DNA of 64,000 nt from NCBI GenBank assembly GCA_037389465.1, contig JAZARR010000212.1, positions 2,002,001 through 2,066,000 of the forward strand, in the 5' to 3' direction. Below are positions 1 through 25,900 of the stretch, piece after piece (within the stretch, counting starts at the first letter, position 1; each line of letters starts with the position of its first letter). A program made the position numbers and the translations under genes. The notes below the pieces were generated by a model. It did not search any database. It was not told where the DNA came from and saw only the letters and a program-made list of their open reading frames with translations. Source of the stretch: Baylisascaris procyonis. Lineage: Eukaryota; Nematoda; Chromadorea; Rhabditida; Ascarididae.

Positions 1-177
1 TCTGCACCTTACGAACATTTCTCCCAAAGACATACAGTTTGCCCTGTTCGAAGATACTCTTTTCTCATGTTTTTGGCTAGCCAGAAAATTGCTTGTCCCT
101 AGTGAGTGGTTTGCATTTATTCGTTAGCGAAAGTGCTTCTTATTGCTTGTGTGTTTATTTATTTTGTTTTATTATAG

Positions 178-13042
<12,865 letters not shown>

Positions 13043-14216
13043 AGAGACAAAGAAACGTGACCTTACGAATAGCCGGGTCATGCTTCAAGTGTGTCCTTTG
13101 TGTGGGTGTATGCTTGTTGGTTGTTGTTATCCTCTACCTTCTTCTACTGCTCATTTTTGAGTGGAACCGCTCGATTAACGATTTTCAGGATATGCGGCGT
13201 GTAGGAGTCACCAAATATGAGGTGTTAGTGGCTTCTTTACTGGGGATGTGATGAGACAAAAGCAACCTGGCCAGCTTAAGGCAGTTTAAGTTTCTCTTGG
13301 CGATCGTTTCCTGTGTTGTATAATTTTATTGCCGGCCAGTAAATCAGAGTTTAATATAGATCAATGTATCACCTTTCACCACATACAACCTTGGGCGCCT
13401 CTTTAATTGGTAGTCATCTCAAATGGTTTTTAAAGTGTGTTCGTATTTGACGTTGTAGTTATATCGTCTACGGGTGATCATATGGAGATCCTTTGGTGTG
13501 AAGAATCGTTTGTGATCACAGTGAAGCGCAGTCTTTGGAATAGGAGATAGATTGCTTCGAAAGTTCCTGAACAAGTGACTAGCTGATATGTGAGGTTTTT
13601 ACAATAGTAGCCTTTTGGAAGGGATAGCTAGGAAGGGATCGACTTGCATACTTCGTCTTTCTAGATGCCCGAGGGATGTTCTTCATTTGCCGTTTGTTTC
13701 CGACTTGTTAATGTTGTGTTGTTTGAATTCTACTTCAGTGCGTATCCACATATTTTTGTGATGTCTTTGCTGGTGGGGTTAGCGAACGCTTTAGAGAGGC
13801 AGCACAGTGGAGTAGGACGTATTGTTCATCTTTCACATGGTGAAAATCCTTTTCCACTTTGCGAGGATAAAATTTTTCAATATACTCCCTGAAATAATTG
13901 CCTTTTTTTAATGCTATAGGAGCACTTCTTATACAAAACGTTCATTAGACTGAGTGAAAACTTTTCGCTTGAAAAATCGTTTGTCTCAGAAACAATAGAA
14001 TTGGGGAACGTTTCATTCGCTTTTCACAATTCCACTTCATAAACTCCGTTTTATGGACGATCGCGTATGAAAGACGTATTTTGTGTTAATTTATTCGACT
14101 TGTGCACTTCACTTTAATCTTTGCTGTCCATTGGATCATCCGAATGGTTGCGTGTTTTCATTGGTGGTCACTTGTGATAAAGTACGTTTTTTTTTTGCCT
14201 GCTCGTCTCTTGTTTT

Positions 14217-14312
14217 GTGATTTGTATATGTGCGTGTATGTCTGTTCGTGCATGTATGCGTGGATTTGCGTGTATGTGTGCGTGCGTGAGTGCGTGTGTG
14301 TCTGTGCGTATG
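14217..14312. repeat. Imperfect GT-rich low-complexity stretch
   Basis: About 95 bp dominated by TGTG/TGCG dinucleotide runs on the plus strand, with scattered A and C. Open frames across it (Cys/Val-rich on plus, Thr/His/Arg-rich on minus) are products of the repeat, not genes. Confidence 0.75.
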
Positions 14313-14881
14313 TGCGGAGCGATTGGATTTTTCAACTATTTGGCAGCTTTTTTTACTCCTCTTTTTTCCCACTTTCAGCTTTTCACGTTCCCGTGTTTCC
14401 CACGTGACGTTTATGAATATCACATAAGTCAGCTTTGATCTGTGCACTTGGAAAGCATTTGATGTGTTTCGCGTGACCTTTTATTTGTGAGGAGTCAAAT
14501 ACCGTGAATTTCATTTACGGAAACGAATTCGGGAATCGCTTGCCCGGCTCTTATTGTACCGTCCACTAATTTTGTTGCAAATTTGCTTTGCGACGCGTTT
14601 TTGATGTTTCTTTGTTTACATTCAAGCATCATTGCACATCGATTCACCTCCTGTGCCGTCTGCATTTTGCATACAGCTTCTTTAGGTAAGGGATATGCCA
14701 ATCGTATTCTCATTCAGTTTGTGCGGTCGACTTGATGGTCTCTTGACCAGCACAGCAAAACGTATCATACTGGGATTGTTCTAGCATTGTGATGCCACAT
14801 CTAGGGTTATTCGTGTTCTGCTACGTCAGTTCGATTGATATGAGTTCTATTTCTAATATTGTATTGTTTGAAGTCCTCTTA

Positions 14882-14883
<2 letters not shown>

Positions 14884-14974
<91 letters not shown>
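14884..14974. repeat. (TA)n dinucleotide microsatellite
   Basis: Uninterrupted alternating T and A for about 91 bp. The apparent Ile-Tyr open frames across it are artefacts. Such a run can form a cruciform and is likely length-polymorphic. Confidence 0.97.
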
Positions 14975-14976
<2 letters not shown>

Positions 14977-16902
14977 TTTGCACGATGCCTTTTTGTTGTT
15001 TAGATGGTGTGATGGCACCAGTCTTGTTTGCTACTATCATTACTACTGCTTGCTGTTGACAGGCCCTAAATGACTAGTGAAGAGCTGAGAGGAGGAAAGC
15101 TTGTTCTCGACATTGTCCAAGCATTCTGGATCATTTGGTGCCAGGTAGGACATCTGAGGTGCATTCGACCGACTTCATGAGAGCGGAGAGAGGGTACTGG
15201 TGGCGGTTAAAGAAGTGTTTTGTGGTTTTTATGTGCTCGAATGACATGCATCTTATTTGCGGTTCACGCTTTGCGTTACAATCCTGTTTGTGACAGGTTT
15301 GAGGCGTTTAGCAAAGGTTCCGTACATCTAAGGAGATGGTATAAGTCCTTACGAAGGTGTCTCACTTGATGACTTTCTGATGGCAGTAGAGAAATTGGTT
15401 ATTCTTCCATGTGGAATGAGTGGCAGTACTCGAAACATTCTCATATGTACTCGTTTTGCCGTTGTCACCTATGGATCAGCTTTTTCGACTTGTTTGTTGC
15501 CCGTAGGTTGTGGTCATGTCATTGGTTTTTGTTCAATAGAACTGAGGAAATTGGAGGATGAAGAAGTGGATGCGTAATGCGAATTCTATAAAAGTCTAAT
15601 TGCTGTGCAGAGGTCGCGGCAGTTTCCTCTCGTTCAGGTAGATGCGTTCCTGTAGTACAGTAAGTTATAAATGATAACAGAACGGAAGAAGAGATATGTG
15701 CGATCGTTGAACGAACTAGAGAGATATAGGAGATTCTAAGGGCCTGTTGATCGAGGCGTTGCGTCGGTGCAGCTGTTGCTGTTCTCGTCGGTCATAGTTG
15801 TCAGTGAAAACACATCTGCTAGCTGTGTTGTGGTTGGGTTTCATGCGGTTCGCTTCTTTCTTGCTTCTTCTCTTCGTTCTATTGGATTCCATAATAAAGG
15901 TTGTCGAGTATTGGGTGTTCTTTGTGCACTTTAGTGATGCCTTTTGATGGCAGTCTCGCCTATCTGCGCCTTATTTACCCAGTGAATCATACATACTTTT
16001 GATGTTTATCGAACCGATGCAATTGAAACTTTTTGAAGGTGTTTCGTACTGTTCTTTAAACCGAAAATAGACGCATATAATGGCACAATTTCTGTTCATT
16101 GATGTATACAGTCAGTGGGCACTATTTTTAATACCGTTACTGCTTAGGAAATTTTTGAAGTTTTACATCTAGATTGTTATTGCTTGTAATATGATGAAGA
16201 AAGTGCTACATAGGCAAGGTTATTGTGATTGAGGCTCAAAAAGTAACACGTTAACAATGGTGTCGAGAAATGACAAAGATAGAAAGAAAAGATTGGAGTC
16301 AACGGAGCAATATTCAAGGCAGAATCTACTCTTGAAATATGTGGGCGGTGGGAGAGAGGCGGAGTGAATGAATATTCCCTATGATATGTATTCACATTGC
16401 CGCTTCTCATTGAAGCCGGCGTATAGTGCAGAAGAAATCGTTGAGATGGAAAGAAGAAGGAATTGGCTTTTATGGTATTGTTTGTTCGTTTTGCATTGAT
16501 GATGTTATTGGCAGCTGTTTCGATAGGTATAGCTTGCCGGCTGTCACAAATTGATGCTCAGAAACAAGCATCCTTATTTTTTCTGTCTCTCAGAAATGTC
16601 GTTGGCTTAGTTGGAGAGCTACATGCATTAAATACAATTACTGACTTATGAGTAAAAACAACAGATGAGTTCTTATTAGCGTTGTGTTTAAGCCCCTTCG
16701 TTTTCACTATCTTTTCTCATCGTGTTTGTATTTTCAAGCAATGCCTAGGGGTGTTGTTACTGAATTTTATCTTCACCTCGCTAATGTAGATTATTCATGG
16801 ATGAGTAATAAGTCGCCGAATATCTTGCATTCGGTCTTTGCCGCTATATGCTCTAATCCTTCGCTGTGCGTTTGTGGAGAATTTTCGGTCCTGAACCAGT
16901 TT

Positions 16903-16923
16903 TTTTAAAAGATTTTAACGCAG
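16903..16923 (+). promoter_or_regulatory. Probable trans-splice acceptor of the GBA2 gene
   Basis: A T-rich run followed by TTTTAACGCAG ends at 16923, 30 nt before the chosen ATG at 16954. No upstream exon with matching phase was found, so this is best explained as a spliced-leader addition site. An ordinary acceptor of a non-coding first exon is the alternative. Confidence 0.5.
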
Positions 16924-16953
16924 GAGGTGGGTCGGACGGCGGGTGTGTGAGGA

Positions 16954-19900
16954 ATGACGGAAGGTAAGGAGCCGGAGGCTGGATGCAGTGTGCGAGAGTA
17001 CGGATGGTGCGCACGAGGTGACCGTATCCCACTTGAAGACCGTGTTCCATTCAATAGACCCACAATACGCCAAGTTTACGACTCGTTGCCGTTTGTTCGC
17101 CGATATTTCATCTACTGGCTTAAGCATGTGGGCAAGAAGGAGAAACTCTTTATCAACACCTTCCAGCCACTTAAGCATAAGCCGCATTATGGTATGTTTA
17201 GTTGATCTACGCAACGTGTTATTATCACAGCTGGTGTCAGGGACTGCGATTAATGCACGACGTTTGCAATCCTTGATGAGTTTGCACGCTCACGCCACTC
17301 ATCCCTCTCTTCTCGACTTCTTCCCCTTCCTCTCATCTCCCATCCCTCTTTCATCTCCTCACCTCCTGGTTGAAGGTTAGTGGTCACAGGCCGATTCCAG
17401 TCTAGCATCCAACTACCTAAAAAAATAGTTTAAAGTGAGGCGGAGGGGGAAAAGAAGTGGAGGAACGTACGTTATGTGAGGTCACAGTCCAATGTCGTTA
17501 TGAGTAGACGGTGAGCTCATCTATGTTTACCTTAAACTATTGTAGTTTCTAGCTTCATGACGCGGAAGAATGGCACAAAATGAGGCATTAAAAAAACACA
17601 CCAAGGCTTTTATTCGTGACTCATTTGCCTTCCTGTCTTCCTCGCCAGAGAATTGTATCGCGCGAATGGTGCACAGACCACAGATTTCATCGATCGGCTT
17701 GCATTGGTTATCGTTTCCATTGATGAGACACACTTCATTAAAGCCATTTTCGACGGCCTTGTTTACAGCTGTACGATTCTGCCTTTCCTTGCTTGTTGTT
17801 CATCTTCATCTAGCAGTTTGTAACATGAGTTCCTTTTGCAGACATTCTTTTTCTTCTAGGTTCCATGCTGTGCTAATCGTCAATAAATTCTAAATATGTC
17901 CAGCATCGTGTCCATTCGCCTCTATGGATGTATGGAACCGATGAAGCTGGAGTAGCGAAGTTTGCTGGGAATGATACAGTGATGCACGTCGTTTAGCGTT
18001 GATTCGCCAACTTCGAAAGGGGTTATAGACATCCAAAGGCAGAACATTTTGCACCTGTCGATTAACGAAAAAGACGAATTCTTTGTAATCTCCTTTGAGC
18101 GCTTCAGTTAACTAAAGTATGATAGCACATTTACTATTTATAACTCCGGAGAGGTGGGTGAAGTCTGAAAGCGTATGTAGTGCCATCTTTAACGGTACCC
18201 TTCACTTTTTTCATTACTGAGGTTGTTCAAATGAAAAACACTATGTAAAAATTGTGTATGAGGTGATAGAGTTAGGTAGCTTCTAACGCAACAAACACCA
18301 TGTTGAGCAGTAGCAATCAGTTTTGGTGAGTGTTGATTGTATATATGAAAAATGCTTTGCAAAGTTTATAGGTGTACCTTGCGGTGGTATTGGTTGCGGA
18401 TCAATAGGACGTGATTTTCGTGGGGGATTCTGCAAATTTGGTTTGCGCCCCGGTCTGATAGAACATAAAGTGGATGTTCTTCGAGCAGATCAGGTAAACT
18501 TATCATACACGCATCTCGTTTGTTGGTCGTTCTCCTTCAAATGGACCCAATCCGTATTCGTGTTGTTAATCGAAGAACTGTTGCCTTTTTTACCGCGCAA
18601 ACCGTTCAGTATGGCAGTACATTCGTCTTACTTTCATTATTGTTTATCTATAAATTCTCGTTTCGGTTGCGTGCATTAAAAAATATTTTAAGGTCTAAGA
18701 TTGTTGTTAGCTAAAAGCATCTATTTATCGAATAAAAAGTAATAGTCTCTTTAAAATTTGTCAATTATTTTTGCAGTTTTTTGCTACAATTTTATTCGCT
18801 TTCTTATGCAATATTATGAGCTATTTTCATTTTACAGTTTATTGTTACATTGCGGCGAAAAAATGGCGACGATTTGATGACATTCTATCAGAAAGTTTTA
18901 TGTGCTGCTCCAACAACGCCAGCGACGAGTACAGAATTGAGCGCATGGGACTTTTCGTTTCCGCCTGATTGTCTCACCTACAGGTTTATTTTTTAATTTG
19001 CTACTGCGATGCCTTAATTGTCAACTTTACCGTTTTGTATAATTTCCATTTAATCGATGCATTTGATCTCCTCACTACTTGAAATTTGTAATAATTAGCA
19101 TAAATAGCATTCTAAGCATCAGATGTATTGACGATCGGTATGTTTGCATGAAAGCAGTTTAAATAGTGTCGTTGTTTTGTATTAAATACGTGATCGTTCC
19201 CATTGTCATGGCATCATTTCGAGGATTGTTTATGACGGCAAGAAGAGTCGACGCATTGATCGAAATCATTTTTGGGATCACAGTTGCGATAAGACAATCT
19301 GCTCATCCAATGAACAGCTCAGTCAAGCGATATTCTTATCGCTATAAAATTAGCGGTCAATTGAGCGTTTAAAATCTTTTTTCATGATTTATGATTGGCA
19401 TATGAGCCACCGTTCTAAATGTCGAAATATTTTGTACTGATTATATTGTGAAGATATTTTTAATTCCGCTTTGTTCACTGAGGATAACGAAATTCGATCC
19501 CATTTTGGAGCGTATATTTCGAAGGTTCTTAAGATTCGTTTTGGAAATATCATCCGCTTTAGTTGCATTCTTTGAATTTTTATCGATTTATGGTGAGAGG
19601 TCAAGTAATTGCTTTGGGAGACATATTGATAGGAAAAACAAGTTATTGTGATTTTAAAGGGAAGCGTGAGATGCGCCACTGCTCACTGCTTTTAGCGAGC
19701 GTCACTATAAAACGGATAGGGGGAAAGAAAGAGTAACCTCTGACGGTATTACCTTGTTATTAATGGGCGCAGTCCACGCGTACTTTTTATGATTGGATGT
19801 ATTCTCTCCGTAGATGTGTTTAATTACGTGAAAACGTAATTAAACACATTTGATGGTATATTTAATTCGTCGAAGCTGATGGTATATTTAATTAAATCTC

Positions 19901-22900
19901 TTACAAAAAGAATGTCGTTGAGTGTACGATTATCAAAGTGTTTCAGCAGTTAGCTGATATTGTAAAATGTAATTTAGGGGTCTCTATCCTCGATCCTGGA
20001 CGCGTTACGACATTCGCGAATTTAGGGTTTCTATCATTATGAGGCAAATCTCTCCAGTTTTACCGGGTGATTATCGTGTATGTTTAGTGCTTCTTTTTTG
20101 TTTACTTACTCTTGTATATCTTGTCTAATGTCGCATTATTCGAACAAAAAATTGGTAGGAAATGGGTAGTACTTTGTTTTCGTCTAGAGCTTTAACTGCT
20201 AAGTTCAGAAAATCTTGTTGTTCGCAGCAAGGAAAGGAGCACTTGCGCACATTAGATAAGACCTCATATGATAACCATTCTGTCTTTGTGCAGAGGGCAC
20301 TGCTTAGTTGATTAGGATCCCCTCTGGTAGATGAGTTAAGGAGTGTTGATGATTACTGCGTTGAAATATCGGTTCAAGAGAGGGAATGGAATGTGATTTT
20401 GGAAGAAAGATAGCGCAGATTGCTGTTTGAATGAATAATGCTTGATATCATCGAATTGCTTCAGGACAGCTCATTGCCAGTTAGCGTGTTTGTTTTCGAT
20501 GTGGAGAACAGTTGTGACGAGGATTTATATGTTAGTATAACATTCACCTTCCGCAATGGTACGGGTTATCACAAGTGGTCACAGGAAGGCAATTGCACGT
20601 CAAGCTTATTTGAGAGCAAGCACGCACACTCGAGAGGTATTTTCTTCTTGCTGCCTTTACATTAGTACGCTAGCGATTACCACATTTGACGCACACTACG
20701 TTTGTTACCTGTGCTAAGTGAGTGAGGTCAATCGGTTCGTTGTAAGTCAATTGCAGCAAGACTTATAATGGCTCTTGTTCTCATTTACTGATGAATGGTC
20801 TGAATAGTGATGCTAGTAGGTAATTGGTATTGGTACATTGGTTGAGAAATAAATGCGCTTTGAGCTGAAAGATAAAGTTGGAGATGTCAGGCATATGAGC
20901 TGGGGTACCGCAAATTAAGCGGGGAAGGGAAAGGTCGAGTGCTCATATGTGCAATCACATGCATTTTTTTCATTAATTCGGACGACTGATGGGAAATTAG
21001 AACTACGAGATTAATGTCGAAAGTAAAAAAAGCGCCTTGCGATGAATCTCTTTTCAACAAAGAGTGCTAAAGATGATTTTTTTCCCCTCATGGAACATTC
21101 TATCTTCCTTTGATGTTGCGCATGAGATGTAACATGCTCATTTCCGGTACTGTTCCCTTTATATGGATTTCTGTTGGAAGATTCATAAGAAAACATAGAT
21201 TTGTTGTTATGTTATTTGATTCTGTTAATCTCAACTGTAGGATGACTTCGCTTAATCATTGTTACAGTGATTTACTTTTCTTATCAGCAAGAAATTTTTT
21301 AAATCACGACATGTCACTAATTTCTAGGGTTTGATGGATCGGTTATTCGTGTTGATTATCTGTCCCTGGAAAAGTGATTGATAAAGCGCCAATTTCTTTC
21401 AACTTTGACTTCCAATTTTCTGATGTGAAGTTCAGTGGAAATGAAAATTTTATAGTGGAAGGGGTTTGTTTGGAGCACACAATTAGCCGTATGCGATGTA
21501 CTTATGCGGTGGCGGCAAATTCCGATCAGCGAACCACCATATCGAGATGCGCCGCCTTTGACCCATCCAAATCTGGCGGTGCAATCTGGCAGTCGCTTTG
21601 GAATACTGGACATCTACAGAACGTTGGTTGGTTCCATTCACATTTAGTTTTCAGTGCAGTCATATCCGTCTAGCGTGGTTCACTTAAACTAGTTTGTCAC
21701 TGAACATTTATGTCGAGATGGTGGTGAAAGTTGAGGAAGTGCAGACGTATTGGATAAATTTTAAGCGTTATAATTAGTGCAGGAAAGTTACTGACATCAG
21801 TGGGGCGAATAAACGCTCAACGGGTGCTTTTTTGTTGATTTCCAGATGGTGGAAATGATTAGATGGAGTTGCTGAAACTTTTTGAAGGGAAGGAGGAGGA
21901 TGGGATGATTGGAGAGGGTAATTTTTTATGTATTGTTGTAGTGGGACTAGTGGTTGTTCTTATTGTTGACAAAGCAATCTTTAGATGAAGTGACATCGGC
22001 AAAAGAGCTTGCTGTCGCTGTATGCTCACAGACTATTGTAAAAGCCAACTCAAAGGCAGAAGCATCTATGGAATTTGCGCTTGCATGGGATATGCCCATT
22101 GTGCAGTTCGGTGCCAGAAAGCGAAATTATCGCAGGTGAGCAGCTGTCGTTTTCCACATTTTATATTCCTCAGATAAGCGAAATTGAACGTATACCGAAG
22201 ATACGAATTCGTATCGCTTCTGAAGTTTGTATTTAGAATCAAAAACGAAGTAGTTAGTTGGTTGGCAGCTTCCATTGTTCGAATGGTCGAATGGTAGTGT
22301 TTAACCTATGCAGTTGAATTTGCCGCACAGAATAAAACGACTTCAGTTTTCAGTCCTCTCAATCCAGTTATTTTGTTAACCAAGTCCAATTCATATATGG
22401 ATATCGATCAATAAAGGTTACCAGATGACTAGTCTGTGTTTTACATGCTAGAGAACTGACCCTCAAATGACTCATTAAGTTCAAATCTGTATTTTCTTCG
22501 TAAAATAAGAATGTAAATGAGGCATAGTTGTGTAAAACAGTTAGTTTGGTGATAGCCGTTGGAAAGAAATTCTTTCGTTTATTCTCAACGACCATTTTAG
22601 CAGAAAAGTTATGATGGGAGAGCACGAAGTTAATCGTTTCTGCTCTGAGTTTAGAGTGTTTATTCATGTAGTTGAAATATCATATAATCTCGAATAGTGT
22701 CTCTCTTCTACAGTGAATGCCTTTCTTCGAATAATCCCTGATTTTCTATAATTTTGGAGTGCCTGGTGAATAACCCTCTTCGAACAGCCCCAAAAATTAG
22801 AGCCACTTCAGGAGGTACACGCGTTTCTTTGGCGATCGGGGAGATGCGGCTCCATCTTTATGTGCACATTCTCTCACAAACTACGAGCAATGGGAGCGCC

Positions 22901-25900
22901 GCATCAGTGAATGGCAGGATCCTGTTCTCAACCATCAGTGTGTCCCTTCATTCTCCTATACTTGTAGTGTTTGTTGCCTCCACAAAAATCTCTACATGAA
23001 TTTGGAACAAATTATAAGTTCTCGTTAATATACTTTTCAAAAATTTCACGTCTTATTTTTGAACTCCTTGTATGGGAATTTTTTCGTTATGTTGAAATAA
23101 CCGTTGATGAAGTGAACTTTCCTATTGAAGTACGCATAAAATGATGCATTCTTTTGGGTATTATATCAGAGCAGAATATCTCCATTTTATAAGTCTCTCA
23201 CCCGAAACACGTCGACGTTGTCTTCCCTGAGAGAGTCGCGTAGAATCATCTTTAACTTTACTTCAGAATCGCTCCCATAATAAAGATAGTAGAACCAACA
23301 GACATGAAAAAATATAGCGTGCAAATGGTGTGGGTATTTGGAGCAGTGATGGTATCAAGGAGAAAGGACCCTCGTCTTATTCGTTGAAGGGATTTCCCTT
23401 CAATTGGATTGGATCATTTTGTTAACTTTCTTTGCGGACAGTTGTTTTGCTTTCGTAGTCGCCTTGCATCAGGGGTGGCGGGAGGACGTGAAGTTTTGAG
23501 AATGGAAAAGCTGCAAGAGAGCTTTCGGCAATACGTCTCGAGTTTATAATCGATACAAAGAAGGTGATTTAGGAACTTGCCTGATTGGTACAAGTCGGCA
23601 TTATTCAATGAACTCTACTTCATGACTGATGGTGGTTCCGTATGGTTCGAGTTCGAAGAGGATTGGGCCTCTGAAGAACAGCATCTCTCGCCATATAGCA
23701 TCGCCCTAATGAAAGAGTTTGGGCGTTTCGGATATCTAGAATGTGAGTTACCTGCAGCTTTATCATCATGCCATTTTTAAGGAGCACCAAAGAGCATTTC
23801 TTTCATTAGATCACCCACTTATTGACGATTTGGACTAGTGGTGACAACATGAATTTGAGGTGATAGGTTTGTTCTTAATTGCGATTAGGCAGGTCTTGTG
23901 GAGCGAGGGGCAATTAGGGCTGTCAATTAGGTTTTGCTGAAACACTGAAATTTCTTTTTTTTTCCTCCCTTCGACGTCACTTAAGATGAGATAGATTTGA
24001 ATGACTTTCCTAATCCCGTCTGAAGAGTGCTTACGGGTTTAACTGGAGGCAAGGCATTTGTGACGATATGTTTTGGAGGGTAGTAGTCGTTGATCTGTTG
24101 GTGAGGTTATTTGAATATTACGGTGAGGTGAAAGTTTATTTTTTGCTGAAAAGTTGTTGCGGTGTTGCAATGGGATTGTCGAGGTATTAGAGTATGTAGG
24201 TGATTGCTTTACAGCATGGGAATACCGAATGGTGAACACATACGACGTACATTTTTATGCATCTTTCGCCTTGGCACAACTTTGGCCAAGTCTCGAGCAT
24301 GTTCTTCAGGCAGAATTTAGTTCGTTTTTTTTTTGCTTATCTTCATCTTTTGTTGGATCGACTTGCATTTGCATTTGTTTTCATGTCATTTCCTTGTGAA
24401 ATATTGTTCAATAGGGAAATGTAGTCGCACAACGTGCTTATGGCTGCGTTGCTGATGGATTTTCTGAAGCAAAAGTATTATTGAGATGAGCAGGTTCCAT
24501 TTTTTGGTTTTTTTCTCAAGGCTAATTTTTTATTTCGTGAAGCGGAAATTTCAGTTTGCGTTTTGCATTTTACAAAGCAGTTCCCACTCGAGTGAAGAAA
24601 GTTTTGGTCATAGTCCGGCTTTGGTTTAAACACTTTTCAGCTGTAAAGGTTTCATACTCGTGATTCGATATCAATTTTTTTTTTTTGTCATGTAAGATCG
24701 ATGGTTTTTTGTGCTTAAAGAGTAGTTAGCATGACGGAAAGAAGTATAAAAAGGATTTTTGGGAATGTTTGTGGAGATGTCACTTTGCAGCCGATCAAAT
24801 AGAACATTTCGATGGCAAACCGGTCATTTATCATATGGAAGGAAATCGTGGACCGAAGAAGTCTCGAACTCGTGTGCCTCATGATCTTGGCAATCCTGGT
24901 TGGTAAACATTTTCTTTGGAGCTCTTTTAGTAATTCCTCTATTAGGCTTATAAGGAAATTAGCACATTTTGTATTTTGGAATTAATCGTTCTGGATTTTT
25001 ATCTAAAGCAAGCATTCCGATCAGTCGATAAAGATTGAGGTCATCTCAAAAAAATGTTCACATCCGAGATTGATGTAAACTGCAAAATCTTATGAGGCTG
25101 AAACTGGTTCCGATGAATTAGTTGCTGCTTGGAATTAGCGCTGACATAAAAATAGCAGCTATTATTTAAAGTTCGATGAAAATTCAAAGTTTCATGAATT
25201 CGATGCCGACCACCCAACGCGATATGGTATTCTGTCGCGTTTATGTCTCCATCACTAACAAATAGGTGTTGATTGAATCGTAGTATGTTGTTGAGAGATA
25301 TGAGTGCAGCTTTACGATGTCTGCGCTACAGCCGCACTCTGCCGCTGCAATATGAAGCTCGTGCGAAAGTAAGTCGTTAGAACGGAAGCGTAAGATGGCG
25401 AACGTGCAGTGACTATTTTACGTTGTAAAGATCATTGAACTTTCTCTTCTAATGTGTTGTGTATATGTGTGGTGTGTGCAGACTTGTATCTAATGGGCAT
25501 CTGAAGTGATGTTCAAACACTTTATCGTCACTGCAATTTCACTCTCCCGAATACCTGTTCATTTTGGCCCATTTTTGATTGCTAGGTCGATAGGTTGTCA
25601 ATCAGATGGCTTTCTGCAAACCGAAAACCAATATATGGTTGAGAAGCGAGAGAAAATTACTCAGTAAGCAAAAACGAGATTCATGCAAAAAATGTAGAAA
25701 AAACATTTTGGATCGCACATCCAGCTGGGTCCGAAAATATGAGACGAAATGCTTAGCGTTGTAGTTGTTTGAGCAGTAGAGTAGATGAAATTATTTTAAC
25801 TGATACGAGATCAGCATAGAAATGGATTATTTAACGCATCGTTTCGGTGTAGCACCGTCATTGTGAGTGAAACGGCTATAGTTGTTATGGATTGCTTCAG

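Larger units (their letters stand above)
13043..16900. other. Spacer between AP1G and GBA2
   Basis: No exon that matches a known protein was seen. The stretch holds the 3' untranslated region of AP1G (no clear AATAAA close to the stop), a GT-rich stretch, a (TA)n microsatellite, and the promoter side of GBA2. Short open frames here have no conserved motifs or matching splice sites. Confidence 0.5.

Noticed and set aside
14102..14447. Cys-rich plus and Thr/His-rich minus open frames
   Set aside because: Produced by the GT-rich low-complexity stretch.
14789..15073. Open frames with Tyr-Ile repeats
   Set aside because: Produced by the (TA)n microsatellite.
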